Shown: positions 1 through 6,172, numbered from the stretch's first letter. The stretch is 10,296 nt of DNA from Collinsella sp. (GCA_019414265.1 DXMJ01000044.1:1-10296), one strand, 5' to 3'. A program made the numbers and translations. Notes: a model not told the origin generated them from the sequence alone.

Positions 1-253
1 CCCAGGTATCCCGGGGCGTCTCGTCCTCGTCTTCGTCGTCCACGTCGCGCATACGTTCTGCCTCGGCACGGGCACGTTCGTCCTCGGCACGCTCGTTTTC
101 CTCGTACAGCGCCTGGCGACGAGCCTCGCGCTCGGCCGCCTTGATGGCGTCATCCAGCTCGAGCACCGCGGCAGCCTGGTCGACCGTTTTCTCAGCGGCG
201 TCCGAATCGTTCGAATCGATAGCATCGCTGCACTTCTTGAGCTCCTCGGTCAT
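1..253 (-). CDS. ABC exporter half-transporter, N-terminal part (partial)
   Basis: This is the first 84 codons of a gene that continues beyond the left edge. The ATG at 253-251 follows the upstream ABC gene's TAG with one base between them and has a strong Shine-Dalgarno (GGGAGGTGAG) inside the end of that gene, so the two are translationally coupled. The visible part is a hydrophilic, highly charged N-terminal tail: Ala/Glu/Arg-rich from about residue 35 and probably helical, then a run of Asp/Glu near residues 72-79, ending PRDTW. Paired half-transporters in this kind of operon often have such a tail before the first membrane helix. I infer that this is the catalytic partner of the neighbouring degenerate half-transporter. 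No membrane or ATPase segment is inside the window, so the family call rests on context. Confidence 0.72.
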   Translation of the reverse strand, partial: MTEELKKCSDAIDSNDSDAAEKTVDQAAAVLELDDAIKAAEREARRQALYEENERAEDERARAEAERMRDVDDEDEDETPRDTW

Positions 254-254
254 G

Positions 255-2030
255 CTACTCACCTCCCTTCATCTGCGATTCCGCGATAGCGCGGTACACC
301 TCGCAGGTTTCCATGAGCTCGTCGTGCGTGCCCAGGCCCACGACCTCGCCGTCCTTGAGCACCACGATCTGATCGGCATGCAAAATAGTCGAGATGCGCT
401 GCGCGATGATGAGCACCGCGGCATCGCACGTCTCGTCCTGCAGCGCATGGCGCAGTGCCGCATCGGTCTTAAAGTCCAGGGCCGAAAAACTGTCGTCGAA
501 GATATACAGGTCGGCGCGCTTCATGAGTGCGCGGGCGATTGCCAAACGCTGGCGCTGACCACCCGAGAAGTTCGTGCCGCCCTGGGCCACCGGCGTATCG
601 AGCCCCTGGGTCGTGCCGCCCTGGGCCACCGGCGTATCGAGCCCCTGGGGCTGGTCGAGCACAAAGGTGCTCTGGGCAACCTGGAGCGCATGGAGCATGT
701 CAGCCTCGGTCGCACCCTCGTTACCAAAGCGCAGGTTGCTCGCCACCGTACCCGAGAACAGCCATGCCTTCTGCGGCACATAGGCGATACGCCCGCGGAT
801 GTCGTCTTGCGAAAGGTCGCGCAGATCGACGCCGTTCAGGCGAATGGCGCCCTTCGTGGCATCGTGGAAGCGAAGCAAGAGTTTGGCCACCGTTGACTTG
901 CCCGAGCCCGTTGAGCCCACGATCGCGGTCGTCTGTCCACGGCGGCAGGCAAAACTCAGGTTGCACAGGGTGTCCTCGTCGGCATCGTCAAAACGGAACG
1001 ACATGTGGTCGAACACGGCCACCGCGTCGGCGCCGTCTGCGGACTCAGGCGCCCCGTCGCCCAGCGTAGCCTTGCCGTCCACAATGCTCGGCTCGATTTC
1101 GAGCACCTGCTGCGCGCGGTTGAGACACGCCGCGGCGCGCGGGAGCGTCAGCACCACCATCTGCGCCATCATCACAAAGAACAGGATCAGGATCGCGTAC
1201 TCCAGCACGGCCGAGATGCTGCCGATTTGCATGGCATGGACGCCCACGCGGTTGCCGCCCACCCACAGCACCGCCACCTCGGCGATGTTCATCAAAAAGA
1301 AGCTGGAGCTGTCGAGACCCACAAACAGGTGGTTGACCTTGATGGCATTGGCCGCGTAATCGCTAAACACCTCGTCCAGGCGCTGCTCCTCGTGGCGTTC
1401 CTTGTTAAATGCGCGGATGACGCGCACGCCCACGATGTTCTCGCGCAGCACCACGTTCATGCGGTCGATAAAGCTCTGAAGGCGCATAAAAATCGGCGCG
1501 GCGTTAGCCACCGTAAAGACCGCCGCCACCAGCACGATCGCAACGACCACGCCCAGCAGCGTGCCCATGGCAGGATCGATAAACCAGGCAAAGATGATGC
1601 CCGCGACGGCCAAGAACGGCACCGGCAGCACCAACTGAATCGTCTGCAGAATGGCCTGCTGGATCACGTTGATGTCGTTGAGCGAGCGCGTGATCATCGA
1701 ACCCGTGCCAAAGCGCTCAAAGTCGCTGGCGGACAGCTCGAGCGACTTATCGTAGACGGCGTTGCGGATGTCGCAGGCCACATTGGCCGCCAGACGGGCC
1801 GAAAGATAGCAGCCCAGCACCGCGCCGCCGCTGGCCATGCCGGTCGCGATAAGCATGTACAGACCGTTGCGCAAGATGTAGTCGACATCACCCGTCGTGA
1901 TACCGGTATTGACCATATTCGCCAACATTGTAGGCACCAACAGCGTGCCGACGTTGTCGATTAGCAGCACCAGCAGCGTCACCGCGATCAGACCGCGGTA
2001 CGGCCTCATAAACCTCATTAAGAGTCGCAT
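255..2030 (-). CDS. Heterodimeric ABC exporter half-transporter (membrane + ATPase domains), degenerate nucleotide site
   Basis: A 591-residue half-transporter: an exporter-type membrane domain with about six helices (residues 10-310), then an ATPase domain. Visible motifs are Walker A GSTGSGKST (372-380), Q-loop YVPQ (Q420), signature FSGGQ (488-492), Walker B LYIFDD (508-513) and D-loop SALD. The catalytic Glu is replaced by Asp (D513) and the switch His by Gln (Q544 in AQRIST). In heterodimeric exporters such as TM287/288 these changes mark the subunit with the inactive site, so the next gene should supply the working site. Residues 462-487 hold two copies of a 13-residue unit (QGLDTPVAQGGT plus T or N). 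The ATG at 2030 has an AGGGGGAG ribosome site and overlaps the MarR gene by 13 bases. Substrate unknown; drug, lipid or peptide export is typical of the family. Confidence 0.95.
   Translation of the reverse strand: MRLLMRFMRPYRGLIAVTLLVLLIDNVGTLLVPTMLANMVNTGITTGDVDYILRNGLYMLIATGMASGGAVLGCYLSARLAANVACDIRNAVYDKSLELSASDFERFGTGSMITRSLNDINVIQQAILQTIQLVLPVPFLAVAGIIFAWFIDPAMGTLLGVVVAIVLVAAVFTVANAAPIFMRLQSFIDRMNVVLRENIVGVRVIRAFNKERHEEQRLDEVFSDYAANAIKVNHLFVGLDSSSFFLMNIAEVAVLWVGGNRVGVHAMQIGSISAVLEYAILILFFVMMAQMVVLTLPRAAACLNRAQQVLEIEPSIVDGKATLGDGAPESADGADAVAVFDHMSFRFDDADEDTLCNLSFACRRGQTTAIVGSTGSGKSTVAKLLLRFHDATKGAIRLNGVDLRDLSQDDIRGRIAYVPQKAWLFSGTVASNLRFGNEGATEADMLHALQVAQSTFVLDQPQGLDTPVAQGGTTQGLDTPVAQGGTNFSGGQRQRLAIARALMKRADLYIFDDSFSALDFKTDAALRHALQDETCDAAVLIIAQRISTILHADQIVVLKDGEVVGLGTHDELMETCEVYRAIAESQMKGGE
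572..649. repeat. Exact 39-bp tandem duplication inside the ABC gene
   Basis: Two adjacent copies, 572-610 and 611-649, are identical at all 39 bases. The unit is a multiple of three, so the frame stays open and 13 residues are added. Perfect identity, including third codon positions, indicates a recent event. The flanking bases break the repeat cleanly on both sides. Confidence 0.97.
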
Positions 2031-2518
2031 GTCTCCCCCTCGCCCTTATCGTCAGCCTCGTTCTCGGCGGCAACTTGCCGTTTAAATGCCTCGCACTCTT
2101 CGTTAAGAACATGGGAGAACTTACCGACCAAGCGCATGATCTCGCGCTGTTCCCACGGCTCGAGCGCCTCGAATGCCTGTTGCTCGGCTTTTTGCGCCGG
2201 CAACGCGTAGCGCTTGGCAAACTGCATACCTTCTGCGGTCAGTCGCACAACCTTGTTCTTACGACTGCCCTCGGCAAACTCCAACGTCGCAAGCCCTCGC
2301 GCCCTAAGCGTCTTGATTGCCGAATTGATGGTCTGTTTGCTGTAGAACCATTCACTCGTCAGCCGACTCACGGCAACGCTTCCACCCGCTGCACTCGTGT
2401 CGACGAGCATCCAATAGGCGCAATCCGAAAGACCGCAGGCGCGCGAGAACTCCGAATAGATATGGTCGAGTCCATTGAGCATCCGGTCGAAATCGACCAG
2501 CGTAACCGCACTATTCAT
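2018..2518 (-). CDS. MarR-family transcriptional regulator
   Basis: A 166-residue regulator of usual MarR length (about 140-170). The N-terminal helices (1-37) and C-terminal helices (about 105-150) should form the dimer interface. The winged helix-turn-helix spans about residues 38-100, with recognition-helix region SEWFYSKQTINSAIKTLRA and a wing at EGSRKNKVVRLTAEG. The C-terminal tail is acidic. The ATG at 2518 is preceded by GGTGGGAT as ribosome site. It is the first gene of an operon with two ABC half-transporters and overlaps the first, the common arrangement where a MarR repressor controls an efflux pump and itself, releasing DNA when it binds a ligand. Direct repeats in its promoter support autoregulation. 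The ligand cannot be told from sequence. Confidence 0.9.
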   Translation of the reverse strand: MNSAVTLVDFDRMLNGLDHIYSEFSRACGLSDCAYWMLVDTSAAGGSVAVSRLTSEWFYSKQTINSAIKTLRARGLATLEFAEGSRKNKVVRLTAEGMQFAKRYALPAQKAEQQAFEALEPWEQREIMRLVGKFSHVLNEECEAFKRQVAAENEADDKGEGETCDS

Positions 2519-2536
2519 CTATCCCACCATTCGATT

Positions 2537-2584
2537 GTCCGAGTTTTGACCAATTTACATCTCTACATTAGTCCGAGTTTTGAC
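2537..2584. promoter_or_regulatory. Direct-repeat candidate operator for the MarR regulator
   Basis: The 14-mer GTCCGAGTTTTGAC occurs exactly twice, at 2537-2550 and 2571-2584, 34 bp apart start to start. The second copy fills most of the spacer between the -35 and -10 hexamers and the first lies around the expected start of transcription and early leader. A protein bound at either would block RNA polymerase. Each copy is a weak palindrome (GTC...GAC ends). That the MarR protein binds here is an inference. Confidence 0.5.
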
Positions 2585-2593
2585 TATCGTCAA
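2565..2593 (-). promoter_or_regulatory. Promoter of the MarR-ABC-ABC operon
   Basis: Reading leftwards, TTGACG (2593-2588, 5/6 to the -35 consensus) is followed by a 17-base spacer and TAATGT (2570-2565, a weaker -10). Transcription would start near 2558, about 40 bases before the MarR ATG. The hexamers are seen directly; function is inferred. Confidence 0.5.
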
Positions 2594-2635
2594 TAAGCTC
2601 GTTATATATGGTCAGCTCTACATAGGCATGTCGAC

Positions 2636-2671
2636 AAAAAAGACCGCCGGCGCGGGGGCGGCGCCGGCGGT
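2636..2671 (-). terminator. Rho-independent terminator of the 96-residue protein gene
   Basis: A perfect 11-bp GC-rich stem (2643-2653 with 2661-2671) closes a 7-base loop and is followed, on the minus strand, by a run of six T (AAAAAA at 2636-2641). It lies 27 bases after the stop codon at 2698 and separates that gene from the MarR operon promoter. Confidence 0.93.
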
Positions 2672-2697
2672 TGCGAGAGAATATCGATTGTTGGCTG

Positions 2698-2988
2698 TTA
2701 CGCAGCGACGGCCTCGTAGACTGTGGCGCCCGAGAAGCTGTCGTGCAGGCTCTTGCCACAGATCCACGGCAGTTCGACGACCTCGCAGACCGTGTTGACC
2801 AGCTCGGAGCAGTCGGTAAAGTGGCCCTTATCGTTGAGGGCCTCGCAATCCTGAACACGCCAATAGCCATCGGTGTGCGTGATGTAGTACTCGTGATCGT
2901 CAATCGTCACAAAAGCGCGCGTCTTGGAACGCAGCAGCTTCAGAAATCCTTCGAAGTCGGTCTCGACGACATCTCCAGCCTGGAACAT
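2698..2988 (-). CDS. Small conserved-looking protein of unknown function (96 aa)
   Basis: I do not recognise this family. It is real by its setting: an AGGAGGT ribosome site (2995-3001) six bases before the ATG, and a strong terminator just after the stop. The product is soluble-looking, acidic and compact, with no signal peptide or membrane segment. It has four cysteines (48, 60, 68, 77), aromatic clusters (EYY at 33-35, GYW at 41-43) and short alternating hydrophobic stretches consistent with a small alpha/beta or mostly beta fold. The cysteine spacing does not match a standard zinc ribbon. It appears to be a single-gene transcript divergent from a nitroreductase across a 291-bp gap. An overlapping 111-codon frame in another phase lacks a comparable ribosome site and is rejected. 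Confidence 0.8.
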   Translation of the reverse strand: MFQAGDVVETDFEGFLKLLRSKTRAFVTIDDHEYYITHTDGYWRVQDCEALNDKGHFTDCSELVNTVCEVVELPWICGKSLHDSFSGATVYEAVAA

Positions 2989-3007
2989 GATGTTACCTCC
3001 TGGCCCG

Positions 3008-3062
3008 GCGCCACCATGGCGCGCTGATAAACGTTGGTACTCCTTTAGTAAAACCTTTATCA
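3008..3062 (-). promoter_or_regulatory. Two stem-loops in the leader of the 96-residue protein gene
   Basis: Immediately upstream of the ribosome site lies a 6-bp perfect hairpin, GCGCCA/TGGCGC with a 3-base loop (3008-3022). Next to it is an inverted repeat with 11-base arms and one mismatch, TGATAAACGTT (3025-3035) against AACCTTTATCA (3052-3062), with a 16-base loop. A third related sequence, GATAAAACGTT, occurs near 3115. The arms could form RNA structure controlling translation, or be a DNA operator. No convincing promoter hexamer pair was found for this gene in the rest of the gap. Confidence 0.4.
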
Positions 3063-3142
3063 GAGCTTATGCGCGCATCATTTAGGCAAGTGGTAAAAAA
3101 CCGCAGGGTAGACGGGATAAAACGTTTAATCATCCCACCGGT

Positions 3143-3171
3143 TTGTCACATTCTGGCTGAAGTTTTATGCA
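3143..3171 (+). promoter_or_regulatory. Possible promoter of the nitroreductase gene
   Basis: TTGTCA (3143-3148, 5/6 to the -35 consensus) is spaced 17 bases from TATGCA (3166-3171, only 3/6 to the -10). It would give a leader of about 100 bases. An imperfect inverted repeat (GCAAaCCAA ... TTGGtagcTTGC, about 3169-3200) sits just downstream and could be an operator. Weak call. Confidence 0.28.
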
Positions 3172-3279
3172 AACCAACTTTTCCACTTGGTAGCTTGCAT
3201 TGTTTGAGGCCGACGGCGCGATTACGGTTTTGGTTCGGCGGGTAAGAACGAGGCATCTAAACCAACGTCAGGAGGACAC

Positions 3280-3807
3280 ATGGAGACCATCGAAGCGCTC
3301 ATCCATCGCCGCAGCTGCCGTAACTACAGCGATCGCCCCGTCGAGGCAGAAAAGCTCGCACGCATTATCGAGGCAGGCCAGTACGCGCCCAGCGGCATGG
3401 GACGTCAGCCGGTCACGTTCGTCGCCGTTACCGACCCCGCAACCGTCGAGCGCCTCTCGCAGCTCAACGCCCAAGTTATGGGCAGCGAGGGAGATCCCTT
3501 CTACGGCGCCAAAACCGTTGTGGTGGTGCTCGTCGACCGCAGTGTGCCCACACACCTGGAAGACGGCTCGCTCGCCATGGGCAACCTGCTCAACGCAGCC
3601 TATGCGCTGGGCGTCGATTCGTGTTGGATCCACCGCGCGCACGAGGTCTTTGACTCACCCGAGGGACTGGAACTGCTGGCCAAGTGGGGTCTACCCACCG
3701 ACGGAAGTCTGCGCGGTGTGGGCAACTGCATTCTGGGCTACGCCGAGGACGCACTCCCCGGGGCCAAACCCCGCCGCGACAACGTGGTGTATGTTCCGCC
3801 GTTCTAA
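3280..3807 (+). CDS. Nitroreductase-family flavoprotein
   Basis: A 175-residue single-domain nitroreductase, normal for the short FMN-binding branch. Such enzymes are cytoplasmic homodimers that use NAD(P)H to reduce nitro groups, quinones or related acceptors; the natural substrate is usually unknown. The N-terminal IHRRSCRNYSDRPV (8-21) is the classic phosphate-contacting start, APSGMGRQP (36-44) is the second FMN segment, and GYAED (153-157) followed by KPRR (163-166) is the C-terminal flavin motif. There is no ferredoxin-like extension. The ATG at 3280 has an AGGAGG site seven bases upstream. It is alone on its strand, divergent from the 96-residue protein, and followed by a hairpin terminator. 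Whether it is induced by redox stress cannot be judged here. Confidence 0.93.
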   Translation: METIEALIHRRSCRNYSDRPVEAEKLARIIEAGQYAPSGMGRQPVTFVAVTDPATVERLSQLNAQVMGSEGDPFYGAKTVVVVLVDRSVPTHLEDGSLAMGNLLNAAYALGVDSCWIHRAHEVFDSPEGLELLAKWGLPTDGSLRGVGNCILGYAEDALPGAKPRRDNVVYVPPF

Positions 3808-3868
3808 CGAACGGCGGACCCGTTGACGCTGCGCGGGCCGCATTCACGCCAATCTGACGTTCAATTTC

Positions 3869-3897
3869 GAGGGCGCGACCAGAAGGTCAGCGCCCTC
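3869..3897 (+). terminator. Probable terminator after the nitroreductase gene
   Basis: GAGGGCGCGACC (3869-3880) pairs with GGTC-A-GCGCCCTC (3885-3897), a 12-bp stem with one bulged A and an AGAA tetraloop. The following TCATTTCA is only a weak U-tract, so termination may be partial. It lies 62 bases after the stop. The 131 bases from here to 4028 hold no gene I can support and no clear terminator for the gene converging from the right. Confidence 0.55.
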
Positions 3898-4028
3898 TCA
3901 TTTCACGTCACCTTGGCGCAAATGCGGCTCGCTCGCTGTTGGCGACTGACATCAGGTGCGCCACTGTTGACATTCGACACTTGGGCAGCTAAAAGGCCCC
4001 GTCCCAAATTTGCTGCTCCGCTCGCAAC

Positions 4029-4604
4029 TTATCTTGCCGATGGAGTTGTCGTCGTTTCGTTCGTCTGGGTCGTTTCGGCGTCGTCGTCTTGCTCGTCCTC
4101 GTCCTTTTGAGCGTCGGCGATGGTGGAGGCTGCCGCGACCATGCCGCGCTGGGGCGCGACGCCCGTCTGGGTCTGAGCGCCCTCGACAACTTCTGTGCCT
4201 GCATGCGCGAGCTCGGGCGATTTAAACACCGCGTCCAAGTTGGCGCCACCGCCGGCGTAGCCAAGCGCAGCGAGTGCGATGACGATCACTGCAACGACGA
4301 CCGCGATCGGCACATAACGATGCCAACCAGCAGGATTGAGCCCACTGCGGCGAGCCGCCCCGCGGCTGATGTAGCCGAGCGTGCCGTCGTGCTTGAGCTT
4401 TGAGCCCACCACGCGTTTGCGGCCCCACAGCGAGGACTCTGCCTGCATTGCCAAGCGAGCACCTGTCGAAGGATAGCCGTATTTAGTGCGCTTGAACGAG
4501 CCGTCAAACCCCGAGGCGTGTTTGCCCCACGTCACCGATGTTGTGCGTCGGTTAACCGGCGCGGCACTCCGCCTTCTGCGGCTCGGTTTTGTAGTCTCAG
4601 CCAT
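4029..4604 (-). CDS. Unknown single-pass membrane protein with basic N-terminus and Thr/Asp-rich tail
   Basis: I do not recognise this family. From the ATG at 4604 the product is 191 residues. Residues 1-96 are basic and hydrophilic (KPSRRRRS near the start), residues 97-117 form one hydrophobic helix (VPIAVVVAVIVIALAALGYA), and 118-191 are low-complexity, with an acidic stretch (DEDEQDDD) and a Thr-rich end. By the positive-inside rule the N-terminal half should be cytoplasmic and the tail outside, a type II topology. An upstream GTG at 4658 would extend it by 18 residues but overlaps the predicted -10, so the ATG is preferred, although its ribosome site (GGGGGCG) is unremarkable. It has its own predicted promoter and follows the Fis-type regulator gene on the same strand by 84 bp. 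Confidence 0.72.
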   Translation of the reverse strand: MAETTKPSRRRRSAAPVNRRTTSVTWGKHASGFDGSFKRTKYGYPSTGARLAMQAESSLWGRKRVVGSKLKHDGTLGYISRGAARRSGLNPAGWHRYVPIAVVVAVIVIALAALGYAGGGANLDAVFKSPELAHAGTEVVEGAQTQTGVAPQRGMVAAASTIADAQKDEDEQDDDAETTQTNETTTTPSAR

Positions 4605-4648
4605 ACGCCCCCGCACGCCGTAACCAAATCGAAACAATAACGCTTTGG

Positions 4649-4677
4649 ACTGTAGCACACGCGTCGCGCGCGGTCAC
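4649..4677 (-). promoter_or_regulatory. Promoter of the unknown membrane protein gene
   Basis: Reading leftwards, GTGACC (4677-4672, 4/6 to -35), a 17-base spacer, then TACAGT (4654-4649, 4/6 to -10) preceded by TGC, which makes an extended -10. Transcription would begin near 4642, roughly 40 bases before the ATG at 4604, which helps decide the start codon. Confidence 0.5.
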
Positions 4678-4688
4678 GGGCGCCTCGC

Positions 4689-5906
4689 TCAACGGTCATC
4701 GTCCTTCAGCAAGCGCCACAGCGTTGTTCGGCTTACGCCCAGCACCTCCGCCGCACGGGTCCGGTTGCCGTGGAGATGATCTACAACCAGATGCGCGATA
4801 TCTCGCTCGGTATCGGCCAGCGGTCGCAGGATATACAGGTCGCTTTCGAGTGTCGGGGCGCCAAAGGTTGCGGTCTTAATCACGTCCTCTTGGGCGAGCA
4901 CTTCCTCCGCCACAGCGCGGTCCACCGTGCCCGCCCCCACCAATATATACAGTCGTTCCGAGACCTCGCGGAGCTGCAGATAATTGCGCGGCCAGCGGTA
5001 AACATCGAGCGTCTTTGCCGCCGCGGCAGACAACGTGGGCGCTGCCGTCCCAAATGCATCAGCGAGATATTCCAAATAGCGCGCAACCTTCGTCGACGCG
5101 GCTCCCTGCTCGGCGATTGCCGGCGCCACGCTCACCGCACAGGCGAAGCGCTCAGTCACAAAGGCAGCTTGATCACTTTCGCTGCCGCCCGGCATGTCAT
5201 TCGCCGTCAGCACCACATGGCAGCGCGTCGCCAACGCGGTGTCGGCCATCGTGGAAACGAGCTCGCGGAGACGCTGGGGGCCAACCGTGTTCCAGCCCTC
5301 AATGCAAAGTGTCAGCCCCGTTTGGAACAACGGCGATTCGGCGCTTTTGAGCACGTGGCGCCAACCGCGATCGGTAAGCTCATCGAGCGCAACGGCAACA
5401 AAGGGTTGATCGGCAAAAGGACCGTCCAGATAGAGGCGCTTGGCGATCTCGACCTGACCCGCTCCCAGCTCGCCCTCGAGCATAAGGGGCACGCCGCGCG
5501 CGTAACTCTCGGCGACCGGCGCAGCTACCGAGGCCGCCCCCTCAACGATGCCGTACGCGCTCGATTCGTAGCGGGCCTCAACTTCGTCGGCGTTGAGCCA
5601 CTCGATGCCCGCATGTGCCGCGGCGCCGCGTACCTCGCGGACCACGACGACCCAAAGGCCCCCGCCTTCTTTGTCGGTGGGGCGAACGGTCAGGCTCAGG
5701 CGCGTACCCGCACGCCCCATAACCAGACGCGCGCCGTCTCCTATACGGTCGAGGCGCTCAGCGACAAAAGCCGCCACATCCCGCTCAAGCGCCGCGTCAT
5801 TCATGGTCGAAATCGCGACGTCCCCACGCGCATCGATTGCCAATGCCGAGGCCCCGGCAGCAGCCAGGGCCTCGGTCAAGATGTTCAGCTTGGCATCGCT
5901 ATCCAT
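4689..5906 (-). CDS. Fis-type transcriptional regulator with degenerate AAA+ (NtrC-like) domain
   Basis: A 405-residue protein from the ATG at 5906, which has AGGGGC five bases upstream; the open frame extends further upstream but without support. Residues 1-100 are an N-terminal domain of unclear type. Residues about 115-325 resemble the AAA+ domain of bacterial enhancer-binding proteins. Its motifs are broken: Walker A reads GELGAGQ (145-151, Gln for the essential Lys), Walker B reads LTLCIEGW (Glu-Gly for Asp-Glu), no GAFTGA sigma-54 loop is visible, and the sensor II segment WPRNYLQL lacks the usual Arg. The C-terminus (about 366-401) is an intact Fis helix-turn-helix with GNRTRAAEVLGVSRTTLW. 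It likely binds DNA but neither hydrolyses ATP nor activates sigma-54, much as TyrR works with sigma-70. Targets are unknown; the exporter upstream and the membrane protein downstream are candidates. Confidence 0.82.
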   Translation of the reverse strand: MDSDAKLNILTEALAAAGASALAIDARGDVAISTMNDAALERDVAAFVAERLDRIGDGARLVMGRAGTRLSLTVRPTDKEGGGLWVVVVREVRGAAAHAGIEWLNADEVEARYESSAYGIVEGAASVAAPVAESYARGVPLMLEGELGAGQVEIAKRLYLDGPFADQPFVAVALDELTDRGWRHVLKSAESPLFQTGLTLCIEGWNTVGPQRLRELVSTMADTALATRCHVVLTANDMPGGSESDQAAFVTERFACAVSVAPAIAEQGAASTKVARYLEYLADAFGTAAPTLSAAAAKTLDVYRWPRNYLQLREVSERLYILVGAGTVDRAVAEEVLAQEDVIKTATFGAPTLESDLYILRPLADTERDIAHLVVDHLHGNRTRAAEVLGVSRTTLWRLLKDDDR

Positions 5907-5942
5907 GATTTGCCCCTGTCCGCGGCGACGTGCAACCGCCGA

Positions 5943-5997
5943 CGGTCGCACGACCGAGTGTTTCAAAATTGAACGATATTGCTCACCAAACACTATA
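5943..5997 (-). promoter_or_regulatory. Leader of the Fis-type regulator: -10-like hexamer and two palindromes
   Basis: On the minus strand TATAGT (5997-5992) is a 5/6 match to -10, but I see no good -35 at 16-18 bases, so the promoter is uncertain or needs an activator. A second -10-like TATACT lies at about 6026-6021. Between the first hexamer and the ATG lie two short palindromes: TTCAA-AA-TTGAA (5962-5973) and CGGTCG-CA-CGACCG (5943-5956, perfect 6-bp arms). Fis-type proteins often bind dyads, so these are candidate autoregulatory sites. Confidence 0.35.
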
Positions 5998-6031
5998 GGG
6001 CAGAAAGCGCCGTCCTGCGAGTATAGGTGTT

Positions 6032-6060
6032 GCCCCGCATCGCCATCCTGGCGGGGCGAT
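6032..6060. repeat. GC-rich hairpin with an alternative pairing, abutting the long inverted repeat
   Basis: GCCCCGC (6032-6038) pairs with GCGGGGC (6051-6057) around a 12-base loop. Inside it, ATCGCC (6039-6044) can pair instead with GGCGAT (6055-6060). The second pairing uses bases of both the first hairpin and the neighbouring long stem, so the structures compete. No U-tract follows in either direction. Confidence 0.6.
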
Positions 6061-6119
6061 AAGAGCTCTTCGGGACTTATAAACCTGCGGACAAGCCATA
6101 CCCGCAAGAGCTCCTATCG
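6057..6119. repeat. Long inverted repeat between the exporter and the Fis-type regulator
   Basis: Arms CGATAAGAGCTCTT (6057-6070) and AAGAGCTCCTATCG (6106-6119) match at 13 of 14 positions. The pairing continues inwards with CGGG (6071-6074) and CCCG (6101-6104) after one bulged base, giving an 18-bp stem around a 26-base loop. There is no U-tract on either strand, so it is not a standard terminator. It sits 54 bases after the exporter stop on the same strand and could be a 3' UTR structure, a cis-regulatory RNA or a DNA cruciform/operator. Confidence 0.8.
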
Positions 6120-6172
6120 CTCCACCGCAGGCATGCGCTCACCAGCAACCAGCACGCAAATAAGCTACTCCT

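Noticed and set aside
572..649. CRISPR-like repeat
   Set aside because: Two head-to-tail copies with no spacer inside a coding frame; this is a tandem duplication.
1005..1964. Long plus-strand open frame (319 codons) opposite the ABC gene
   Set aside because: It is antisense to a protein with all ABC motifs; the translation is rich in His, Arg and Ala with no domain, as expected for a GC-rich shadow frame.
2568..2903. 111-codon minus-strand frame overlapping the 96-residue gene
   Set aside because: It runs through the strong terminator and the MarR promoter, has Arg/Ser-rich shadow composition, and lacks the AGGAGGT site of the competing frame.
4605..4658. GTG start extending the unknown membrane protein by 18 residues
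   Set aside because: The GTG is upstream of and overlaps the predicted extended -10, so it would not be on the transcript.
4770..5972. 400-codon plus-strand open frame opposite the Fis-type regulator
   Set aside because: No ribosome site or recognisable domain; composition is Arg/His-rich shadow, while the minus strand encodes a clear Fis helix-turn-helix.
5907..6107. 67-codon upstream extension of the Fis-type regulator
   Set aside because: It would place coding sequence across the hairpins and the -10-like hexamer, and the ATG at 5906 has its own ribosome site.
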